Assembly: GCA_900551985.1 (NCBI GenBank) | Contig: URYG01000078.1 | Location: 1 to 12,902, forward strand | DNA from: an uncultured Prevotella sp. | GTDB taxonomy: Bacteria; Bacteroidota; Bacteroidia; Bacteroidales; Bacteroidaceae | DNA length: 12,902 nt | Direction of reading: 5' to 3' | Shown here: piece by piece, positions 7,179 through 12,902 of the stretch | How positions within the stretch are numbered: the first letter of the stretch is position 1 | How the letters are laid out: each line of letters begins with the position of its first letter | Position numbers and translations under genes: made by a program | The notes under the pieces: model-generated | The model's input: only the letters and a program-made list of their open reading frames with translations | Databases searched by the model: none | Told to the model about the DNA's origin: nothing

Positions 7179-8185
7179 AAAGAAATACCGATCTCGATTT
7201 TATTCGAGCCATCCTCATTATCCTCATGATATTGATTCATATCGTGAGCTTCGGCAACGCATACCCTCATCTCAAGGCAGGCATCCTATCCTTTATGATG
7301 CCTACCTTCCTTATCATCACGGGCTATCTCGTGAATATTGAGAAGACCGGAAGACAGATGGGAAACTATCTGAAATGTCTCGCCCTGCCCTATGTCATCA
7401 TGGTGACAGGTTACTCTGTACTTTCCTACTACATGCCGGTGAGAGATGGCATCACTGAGCTCTCCCTCTCCCAAATAGGCGAGAAGATCTTCATCACTTC
7501 CATCGGTCCCTATTGGTTTATCCAGACTATGATCATCTGCGGAACGCTCTATTACTTCTGCTTCTGTGGAAGGAATTGGAATGATTTACGCAAGAATTAT
7601 ACGAAAAGAGATACCTATGCCAGCCTTTTCGTCTTCGCAGTTACGCTGCTTCTGATATCGGAGACGCCAGCCCTATCGGCAAGTGCAGCTGCCTATTACT
7701 TCATCGGTGTAGTCATCCGACAGAGCAAAACGGAATGGAGCAGGCTGTTCCGCCACGAGTTCTTTGCCGTCTTCCTATGGATTTATCTGCTCAGCCACGA
7801 AGACTGGTACAACTGGGGAAGTCTGGTTATCGTCTTCTCCTGCTGGTGCTGCATCTGCACCCTGCTGTTCCTGCAACACCTGCTCGATACTCCCGAACGC
7901 TTCAAGGATTTCAGCCCGAAGATAGAAAAAGCGTCAAGGGTGACCAACAGAATCAAGGACACCTTATTATATATAGGACGCAACACGCTGCCTATCTATC
8001 TTTTCCATCCCATCTTTACGATGGCTGCGAAGTTCTATCATCCTCTCTTTGCCTGGGACCCGAGCGAGATCTGTTTTGCTCTCTTCACCGTGATACTCGC
8101 CATCCTGGGAAGTATAGCCATCGCCAGAATCATGGAAAAGACCAAGCTGGCTTACCTCTTCGGAAAGGAAAAGATATTAAGATAA
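7175..8185 (+). CDS. OafA-type membrane acyltransferase, third copy
   Basis: The third acyltransferase-3 protein in the run, 336 residues with about ten hydrophobic segments. It begins RNTDLDFIRAILIILMILIH, with the conserved Arg11 and His22, then MMPTFLIITGYL at 41-52, GPYWFIQTMI at 111-120, and GRNTLPIYLFHPI at 268-280 with a late histidine (His278), a pattern common in sugar O-acetyltransferases of this family. The N-terminal motif (LDFIRA) and late LPIYLFHP motif put it in a different branch from the two upstream acyltransferases. An AAGGA nine bases before the ATG is a fair ribosome site. It sits between the HAD phosphatase and GtrA genes, inside the proposed lipid-pentose module. Acyl group and acceptor unknown. 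Confidence 0.86.
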   Translation: MKRNTDLDFIRAILIILMILIHIVSFGNAYPHLKAGILSFMMPTFLIITGYLVNIEKTGRQMGNYLKCLALPYVIMVTGYSVLSYYMPVRDGITELSLSQIGEKIFITSIGPYWFIQTMIICGTLYYFCFCGRNWNDLRKNYTKRDTYASLFVFAVTLLLISETPALSASAAAYYFIGVVIRQSKTEWSRLFRHEFFAVFLWIYLLSHEDWYNWGSLVIVFSCWCCICTLLFLQHLLDTPERFKDFSPKIEKASRVTNRIKDTLLYIGRNTLPIYLFHPIFTMAAKFYHPLFAWDPSEICFALFTVILAILGSIAIARIMEKTKLAYLFGKEKILR

Positions 8186-8205
8186 TTCAATAAAAGAATA
8201 GAACC

Positions 8206-8643
8206 ATGAATATCAAGAAAAAAATAAACGACATGGATGAAGCCAAGCGGGAAAAACTGGGTGAAATCGTGCGCTTTGGCATTGTGGGCGGACTGGCTAC
8301 GGTACTGCAATATGTCATCTATCTGGCTATAATGCCGGTGCTGAGCCATTTCATTCCACGAATGGGTGATCACAGTCTGGCTACCACAGCCAACACCATC
8401 GCCTACATCGTGAGCTTCATCTTCAATTTCATCGCCAGTACCCGATACACCTTCAAGGTGAAGGCAAACGCCAAGCGAGGTGCCGGCTTCACTCTCTCGC
8501 ATGTGGTAAACTATACGATGCAAACTGCCTGCCTCAACCTCTTTGTTGGTCTGGGACTCGCCAAACAGTGGGCGATGATTCCTACCCTCTGCATCTGCAT
8601 CCCAGTAAACTTCTTATTAGTAAGATTCTTCCTGAAAAAATAA
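8206..8643 (+). CDS. GtrA-family small membrane protein
   Basis: A 145-residue protein with a charged N-terminus of about 20 residues and four hydrophobic segments, the normal GtrA size and layout. It shows RFGIVGGLATVLQYVIY at 23-39 and the YIVSFIFNFIASTRYTF block at 67-83, both hallmarks of the family. GtrA proteins are linked to passage of polyprenyl-phosphate sugars across the inner membrane. Mycobacterial Rv3789, from the same family, is tied to decaprenyl-phospho-arabinose in arabinan synthesis. The match with the upstream UbiA-like and HAD genes is therefore meaningful. The start is 20 bases after the previous stop, in an A-rich leader. The transported lipid is inferred only from context. 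Confidence 0.9.
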   Translation: MNIKKKINDMDEAKREKLGEIVRFGIVGGLATVLQYVIYLAIMPVLSHFIPRMGDHSLATTANTIAYIVSFIFNFIASTRYTFKVKANAKRGAGFTLSHVVNYTMQTACLNLFVGLGLAKQWAMIPTLCICIPVNFLLVRFFLKK

Positions 8644-8654
8644 AAGAATCTCCG

Positions 8655-8705
8655 AAAACTAGAAAGAGAAAGACAAAGAGATGATTCCTCTCAAAACTAG
8701 AAAGA
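8655..8705 (+). repeat. Spaced direct repeat in the gtrA-DUF6080 gap
   Basis: AAAACTAGAAAGA occurs exactly at 8655-8667 and again at 8693-8705, 38 bases apart, with looser similarity on the 5' side (TCTCCG against CCTCTC). It fills most of the 73-base gap. No promoter or hairpin is visible. It looks like the trace of a short local duplication. Confidence 0.6.
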
Positions 8706-8716
8706 AATAGATAGAT

Positions 8717-10225
8717 ATGAAAAAGATATTCGATATTTTCAAGATCAAGAAAGAAGAAAGATGGCTCGCCCTGGGCATTTTTCTGGCGCTTGCCGTTCTG
8801 AATGGTGTAGTGATAGCCCGCTATGCCAGTCATTTCACCCTCATCACGGATGATTATTACAAGAATTTCATCCGCCACTTCTGCGTATCGGGCTTCGACC
8901 CGCTTACCTACTGGGTATTGAGCGACTGGAGTGCAGCATACAATGTATATCGCCATCCGCTGCTCGCCTTCTATATGTATATTCCTTACCTCATCAATAT
9001 GGGTCTGATGAAACTCACAGGCTACAACTGTGCCCTTTTCATCGCTGTAATCATCCAGATATTCTGCGGATTCTATGCCACCCTCTTCCTGAAGAGAATC
9101 TTCCGGGAGGTAATGGATCTCGACAAGACGGCATCTCATATCCTCACCCTGCTGTTCTTCTCCTTCGGATATGTGATGGTCACCTGCATCGTGCCCGACC
9201 ATTTCGTCATTTCCATGATGCTGCTCATCCTGGCACTCTACGTATCCGGTCTCAGAATAAAACATCACCATCCACTCAAGATATGGCAGAGCGTGGTATA
9301 TTTCATCCTTACAGCCGGTACATCGCTCAATAATGGATTGAAAATCTTCTTCTCTGCATTCTTCGTAAACGGAAAGGGGTTCTTCCGCCCGAAATATCTT
9401 TTCCTGGCAGTCATCCTGCCAGCCGCCCTGCTGTGGGGATTCTGCAGATGGGAATACCGCGTCTTCGTATGGCCTAACGAGATGGCACGCAAGGAACTGA
9501 GAGCCAAGAAAGCGGCAGAGAAGAAAGCCAGACAGGAACGTATGGCACAGATCAAGCATACCCGTGATTCGCTGACAAACGACTCCATCAAAAGAGGCTT
9601 GAAGATCATCTCTGCTCAAGAGATAGCCCAGAAAGCCAAGAACGACAGCATCCGGAAGGCAAAGCAACTGGCCAAGAATGAAGCCAAAAAGAAAAGGGGC
9701 CCTAAGCAAGGTGCCCCTATCATGAAAGGTGAATTCATGAACTGGACGGATGCCACAAGCTCCCGTACACAGTCTATCATAGAAAATCTGATGGGCGAAT
9801 CTATCCAACTGCATCAGGATTATGTGTTGGAGGATGAATTGCGTCATCGTCCGATGTTCGTGAAATACCGATACGCCATCAATTATGTTGTAGAGACAGT
9901 CATCATGCTGCTGTTTGTTGCCGGCATCTGGGCGGGCAGAAAGAGCAAGTATCTCTGGCTGGTGATGTCGTATTTCGGTCTCGATATGATGCTGCATATT
10001 GGCCTCGGCTTCGGTCTCAACGAGGTATATATCATGACCGCTCACTGGATATACGCCATTCCGATAGCCATCGGTTTCCTTCTGAAGCCAAAACGACAGC
10101 AGCCAAACCAAGAGCTGCAACCCCGACAACTGCTCTACAGCCGTTGTCTGAAAGGCATATTGCTCGTCTTGGGTCTGTCGCTGCTGATATACAATGGAGT
10201 CCTGATTATCGGATATTTCTGCTAG
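8717..10225 (+). CDS. DUF6080-like polytopic membrane protein, possible GT-C glycosyltransferase
   Basis: A 502-residue protein with about ten to twelve hydrophobic segments. It matches my memory of Bacteroidota proteins labelled DUF6080, whose biochemistry is not established. After the first membrane segment comes TDDYY (Asp45, Asp46) and then FCVSGFDPLTYW and YRHPLLAFYMYIPY (RHP at 79-81). This resembles the first outer loop of GT-C glycosyltransferases, which use polyprenyl-phosphate sugars, so a transferase role is a reasonable inference. Other landmarks are VPDHF (159-163), MGESIQLH (349-356) and GLNEVYIM (423-430), all shared with the second copy at 11550. Residues about 257-320 form a Lys/Arg/Ala-rich, probably helical insert that the second copy largely lacks. 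It is the last gene before the terminator at 10246 and would be the final transferase of the module. Confidence 0.7.
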   Translation: MKKIFDIFKIKKEERWLALGIFLALAVLNGVVIARYASHFTLITDDYYKNFIRHFCVSGFDPLTYWVLSDWSAAYNVYRHPLLAFYMYIPYLINMGLMKLTGYNCALFIAVIIQIFCGFYATLFLKRIFREVMDLDKTASHILTLLFFSFGYVMVTCIVPDHFVISMMLLILALYVSGLRIKHHHPLKIWQSVVYFILTAGTSLNNGLKIFFSAFFVNGKGFFRPKYLFLAVILPAALLWGFCRWEYRVFVWPNEMARKELRAKKAAEKKARQERMAQIKHTRDSLTNDSIKRGLKIISAQEIAQKAKNDSIRKAKQLAKNEAKKKRGPKQGAPIMKGEFMNWTDATSSRTQSIIENLMGESIQLHQDYVLEDELRHRPMFVKYRYAINYVVETVIMLLFVAGIWAGRKSKYLWLVMSYFGLDMMLHIGLGFGLNEVYIMTAHWIYAIPIAIGFLLKPKRQQPNQELQPRQLLYSRCLKGILLVLGLSLLIYNGVLIIGYFC

Positions 10226-10245
10226 GCAAACTAAGTCAAAAAATC

Positions 10246-10290
10246 AAGCACGCTTATTCTCATCTAAGTCTGAGAGTAAGCGTGCTTTTT
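10246..10290. terminator. Bidirectional intrinsic terminator between convergent genes
   Basis: A 17-bp stem (10246-10262 with 10271-10287, one G-T pair) encloses an 8-base loop. On the plus strand it runs into T at 10286-10290. On the minus strand it is followed two bases later by six T. It lies 20 bases after the stop of the plus-strand operon and 16 bases before the stop-codon end of the minus-strand gene, so it can serve both. Confidence 0.92.
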
Positions 10291-10305
10291 ATTTTAAGAC
10301 AGAGA

Positions 10306-11403
10306 TTAGGCGTGTTTATCTCTTCCAATCATCTTGCGCCATCTGCGAGCCATCGCCTTGAAGATACTGGAGAAATTACCATATCTCAGATTCAGAAAGA
10401 GTTCTTCCAGGGAGCGTGACATCTTGATGAATGGGTGGCCCCAGGCATTGATCTTGTACACCCGCTCCTTGAAATCTACGTTTTCCACCACATATTTAGG
10501 ATGTTTCAGCGGAAACTCCAGCTCATGGCGCTCCATGGTGAAAATTCTGCGATAAGCCTTCGGAGTCGTCTTCATACTGCCCGAGAAATGGGTGGAGTCA
10601 TCAGAGAGACCCAGATTATTGATCAGATTCCTGCATGGCATGATGGCAAGGCTGGAATTCAGCAGCATCGAAGCCCAGAAGATGCTTTCATAAAACTCCT
10701 TTCCACTATGGGCATGATCCCTGCACATCGGGATGAAATCCTTACGGAGTCCACGCTGGCGAACCACCGATTCCAGCTGTCGCATCGCCTGCTTATCGCG
10801 CAGAAAGGCATAGTCTCCCTCCCATTTATCCACCACACGGCGCCACGAAGCCCATCCCCAGATAGAGAAGACAGAAGTAAAGAAATAGCTGTCCTCACAG
10901 TCGGGTGTCACCTCATCTTCATTGAATCCGGCAATCATGGCAATACGCTCATCGTGCTCGTAGCGGTCGAGCATCTCCTTGCAGAAAGGGAAGAAAGATT
11001 GCGAAGGCACATCGTCATCTTCCAGCACGATACACTTATCCACAATCGAGAAAGCCCATTTCTGGGAGAGAAACTCCGATGGATCGCATCCCTGGTTCTT
11101 GGTCTGATAAGAACGGTGCACCTCGCATTCCCAATCAATATTCTCATCTGATGCTATCTGCCGGCATGCCTCGATACCCGGCACATCCCGCTCACCTCTT
11201 GCTCCATCCTGATAGAGGAACAACTGGGCAGGACGAGCCTTCTTCACCTCATCAAACACTTTCTGGAAATTGTCGGGACGATTGAAGAAAAGCATCAATA
11301 CGGCGACATCAATCTTAGCTGGCTGTTTCATATCTATGATATTCATTAACGATACACAATTGTCGGAATCTGTCATCATCCGATTTGATGAATCCATCAT
11401 CAT
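10306..11403 (-). CDS. GT-A fold glycosyltransferase (family 2-like)
   Basis: A soluble or membrane-associated sugar transferase of up to 365 residues, similar to Bacteroidota proteins called glycosyltransferase family 2 or hemolytic/HlpA-like. It opens its core with KIDVAVLMLFFNRPDNF at 30-46, a Rossmann-type first strand, then YQDGARGE at 64-71, CIVLEDDDVPS at 124-134 with the acidic metal/nucleotide-sugar motif, and SIWGWASWRR at 170-179, which is strongly typical of this group. The C-terminal 100 residues are basic (ending near RRWRKMIGR). The longest frame starts at 11403, but the first 24 residues are a Met/Asp/Ser/Asn-rich near-repeat and lie almost on the promoter. Met25 (11331), just before KQPAKID, is at least as likely. 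The gene converges on the envelope operon and may build the same glycan. Donor and acceptor unknown. Confidence 0.88.
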   Translation of the reverse strand: MMMDSSNRMMTDSDNCVSLMNIIDMKQPAKIDVAVLMLFFNRPDNFQKVFDEVKKARPAQLFLYQDGARGERDVPGIEACRQIASDENIDWECEVHRSYQTKNQGCDPSEFLSQKWAFSIVDKCIVLEDDDVPSQSFFPFCKEMLDRYEHDERIAMIAGFNEDEVTPDCEDSYFFTSVFSIWGWASWRRVVDKWEGDYAFLRDKQAMRQLESVVRQRGLRKDFIPMCRDHAHSGKEFYESIFWASMLLNSSLAIMPCRNLINNLGLSDDSTHFSGSMKTTPKAYRRIFTMERHELEFPLKHPKYVVENVDFKERVYKINAWGHPFIKMSRSLEELFLNLRYGNFSSIFKAMARRWRKMIGRDKHA

Positions 11404-11406
11404 CCG
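11359..11406 (-). repeat. 24-base near-tandem repeat at the glycosyltransferase 5' end
   Basis: On the minus strand, units at 11406-11383 and 11382-11359 both begin CGGATGATGA and match at 18 of 24 bases. If translated they encode RMMMDSSN-like and RMMTDSDN 8-residue repeats. The repeat lies between the promoter and the likely start at 11331, so it may be untranslated leader. Confidence 0.55.
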
Positions 11407-11417
11407 TTTTTTGGAGA

Positions 11418-11449
11418 CAAAGATAACCTAAAAAGCAGACAATGCCAAA
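11418..11449 (-). promoter_or_regulatory. Bacteroidota-type promoter of the glycosyltransferase gene
   Basis: Reading the minus strand, TTTG (11449-11446) and TATCTTTG (11425-11418) are separated by 20 bases, fitting the -33 TTTG / -7 TAnnTTTG consensus of the Bacteroidota primary sigma factor. Transcription would begin near 11411, about 8 bases before ATG 11403 and about 80 before ATG 11331, favouring the later start. Confidence 0.8.
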
Positions 11450-11520
11450 TAAACCGCCACAAAAAACCAGCCGGAATGAAATATTTCCTCATTTTTCTTC
11501 CCACAATCAATTTTTTACAC

Positions 11521-11528
11521 TAACTTTG
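11521..11528 (+). promoter_or_regulatory. Probable -7 promoter element of the second DUF6080-like gene
   Basis: TAACTTTG matches the Bacteroidota TAnnTTTG -7 consensus and is followed by CA, as often seen. No clean TTTG lies 19-21 bases upstream; the best candidate is a T-rich stretch near 11492-11499. Transcription would begin near 11534, giving a leader of about 15 bases before ATG 11550. It is divergent from the minus-strand promoter at 11418-11449. Confidence 0.65.
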
Positions 11529-11549
11529 CAGCCAAATAAGATTAAAACG

Positions 11550-12902
11550 ATGAAGAATATTTTTAAAATCAAGAAAGAAGAAAGGATACCAGGCCTCGTG
11601 GCTTTACTGGTATTCGTGCTGCTCAACGGGTTGTTCTTCTACAAATACGGCAACCTTTTTCTCAGAGCGCACCACGTCAGCTTCTGGCAGTTGTTCGCCA
11701 AGACCTTCCATGTATCCGGCTTTGATGCATGGTCGTATATCTTTATGTCGAATGGCAAACTCTATTTCGAGATTCCCCGCCATCCGCTCTTTGCAGTCAT
11801 CCTTTATCCCTTCTATCTCATCAACAAGGAACTGATATCTTCGGGCGATACCAACTATGCGATGATATTCATGGCCATCCTGCTCATTGCAAGCGCCTTC
11901 TATTCCTTCATCTTTGTATATCGCATCTTCCGGGAAATCATAGAACTGAAGAAGAAAGACTGTATCCTTTTCTCTGCCATGCTCTATTCCTTCGGTATGG
12001 TGATGGTATCCATGCTGGTTCCCGACCACTTCTGCTGGTCGCTCCTCATGCTGACTATGACGCTGTATCTGGCGGGTATGGCGATGAAGGAAAGACGGAA
12101 ACTGTCTGCATGGACCATCGGTATCCTCTGTTTCCTGACCGGAGGAGTCACCCTCAGCAACATTGCCAAGACCTATCTGGCAGCCTGGTTTGTCAACGGC
12201 AGGAAAGTCTTTGCCCCTAAGAATCTCGTAGCTATGATTCTGCCAGCCATCCTGCTAGTAACTACTGCCTATCTCATCTATACAGAGGTAAGAGAACCTC
12301 AGTTTCATGTAGATAAACAGATTGAGGTAAAGACGCATGCCAAGGATCCGGAACAGCAGCGGAAGGATTCCATCCATCATGCATGGGTTATGGCACATAC
12401 CGGAGAACCGATGAAGAAGGAAGGGTTCTGGAAATGGACCGATACGTCAACTTCCAGGACGGATGCCCTGATTCACAACATGATGGGAGAATCCATCCAG
12501 CTCCACGACTCTTATCTCCTGGACGATATGTGCGTAAACCGCCCTACCATCGTGAAGTATAACTATGCATTCAATTATGTCATCGAAGCCATCATCTCGC
12601 TGCTGTTCTTCATCGGCATCGTGGTTGGCATCCGGCATAAGTTCTTCCTCATGGTACTGAGTTGGCTGGGATTAGACATCGTCATCCACTTCGTAATGGG
12701 ATTCGGTCTCAACGAGATGTATATCATGGCTTGCCACTGGATATTCATCATCCCTATTGCTATCGCCTATCTGATGAAGTCGCTCGCACCGGGCAAACAG
12801 GTCATCCTGAGATATTCCTGCTGGTTACTCACCCTGTATCTCTGGGCATGGAATGGCTACTGGCTGTGGAATCCTGTCCGCTGTTCCCCCCCGGTACAAT
12901 CT
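11550..12902 (+). CDS. DUF6080-like polytopic membrane protein, second copy (3' end outside window)
   Basis: An open frame of 451 codons runs from ATG 11550 to the last base without a stop, so the gene is partial at its 3' end. It is a diverged paralogue of the gene at 8717. Both begin with IFKIKKEER and share HVSGFD/CVSGFD, RHPL (77-80), VPDHF (157-161), WFVNG/FFVNG, MGESIQLH (312-319), VKYNYAFNYVIE and GLNEMYIM (397-403 region). It has about ten hydrophobic segments. Two differences stand out: it lacks the TDD acidic pair after the first segment (the matching region reads LRAHHVSFW), and its central hydrophilic loop is about 40 residues shorter. Only a few residues are probably missing at the C-terminus, judged from the paralogue. 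It has its own promoter and is separated from the main operon by the minus-strand glycosyltransferase. Function unknown; a GT-C-like role is inferred. Confidence 0.75.
   Translation, partial: MKNIFKIKKEERIPGLVALLVFVLLNGLFFYKYGNLFLRAHHVSFWQLFAKTFHVSGFDAWSYIFMSNGKLYFEIPRHPLFAVILYPFYLINKELISSGDTNYAMIFMAILLIASAFYSFIFVYRIFREIIELKKKDCILFSAMLYSFGMVMVSMLVPDHFCWSLLMLTMTLYLAGMAMKERRKLSAWTIGILCFLTGGVTLSNIAKTYLAAWFVNGRKVFAPKNLVAMILPAILLVTTAYLIYTEVREPQFHVDKQIEVKTHAKDPEQQRKDSIHHAWVMAHTGEPMKKEGFWKWTDTSTSRTDALIHNMMGESIQLHDSYLLDDMCVNRPTIVKYNYAFNYVIEAIISLLFFIGIVVGIRHKFFLMVLSWLGLDIVIHFVMGFGLNEMYIMACHWIFIIPIAIAYLMKSLAPGKQVILRYSCWLLTLYLWAWNGYWLWNPVRCSPPVQS

Noticed and set aside
3252..8185. The three acyltransferases as a recent tandem duplication
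   Set aside because: Their signature motifs and lengths differ widely and they share no visible stretches of DNA identity, so they are old, separate family members.
9695..9718. AGGGGC / GCCCCT inverted repeat inside the first DUF6080-like gene
   Set aside because: A 6-bp stem within coding sequence with no T-tract or conserved context; probably chance.
8582..10129. 515-codon minus-strand open frame opposite the first DUF6080-like gene
   Set aside because: It is antisense to a gene with clear membrane segments and a conserved paralogue; its product is rich in His, Gln and Glu without domains. It arises from codon bias on the opposite strand.
10435..11151. 238-codon plus-strand open frame opposite the glycosyltransferase
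   Set aside because: The minus-strand frame carries EDDD and SIWGWASW motifs and a matching promoter; the plus-strand product has no recognisable features.
11404..11549. Possible small RNA or CRISPR leader in the divergent gap
   Set aside because: No repeats of CRISPR type, no hairpin with a T-tract and no tRNA-like fold; the two promoter elements explain the region.

Overview
This window reads as a chromosomal stretch from a Bacteroidota member, most likely a gut Prevotella/Segatella species. The signs are a gmk-nadD pair, short AT-rich gaps with almost no Shine-Dalgarno sequences, promoters of the Bacteroidota TTTG / TAnnTTTG type, and DUF6080-like membrane proteins. The species assignment is inference; no rRNA or other marker is present.

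Layout. Positions 43-1256 hold two housekeeping genes, guanylate kinase (gmk) and nicotinate-mononucleotide adenylyltransferase (nadD). They are followed on the same strand, with gaps of at most 80 bases and no visible internal promoter or terminator, by eight envelope genes: an EptA-like phosphoethanolamine-type transferase (1312-3255), two OafA-type membrane acyltransferases (3252-4397, 4478-5488), a UbiA-family polyprenyl-phosphate phosphoribosyltransferase (5528-6433), a HAD-IB phosphatase (6464-7105), a third acyltransferase (7175-8185), a GtrA-family small membrane protein (8206-8643) and a large DUF6080-like polytopic protein (8717-10225). A strong bidirectional hairpin terminator (10246-10290) separates this run from a convergent glycosyltransferase (10306-11403, minus strand). 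A divergent intergenic region then leads to a second DUF6080-like gene (11550 onward) that is cut by the window end.

How the genes may work together. The UbiA-like enzyme, the HAD phosphatase, the GtrA protein and the GT-C-like DUF6080 protein have the parts expected of a lipid-linked pentose pathway: transfer phosphoribose from PRPP to a polyprenyl phosphate, remove the 5-phosphate, move the lipid-linked sugar across the inner membrane, and transfer it to a surface glycan. The EptA-like protein and the three acyltransferases would add further decorations. No DprE1/DprE2-like epimerase lies in the window, so the donor could be polyprenyl-phospho-ribose rather than arabinose. The family calls are well supported by motifs; the pathway is a hypothesis. 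It is the main candidate here for a little-described system.

Small-scale structure also stands out: a heptanucleotide repeat that contains the nadD start codon, a C-rich inverted-repeat element at 4399-4451, a 27-base tandem duplication of a gene's 3' end at 5465-5518, a spaced repeat at 8655-8705, and a 24-base tandem repeat at the glycosyltransferase 5' end. There is no rRNA, tRNA, CRISPR array, insertion sequence or gene-free stretch longer than 300 bases.
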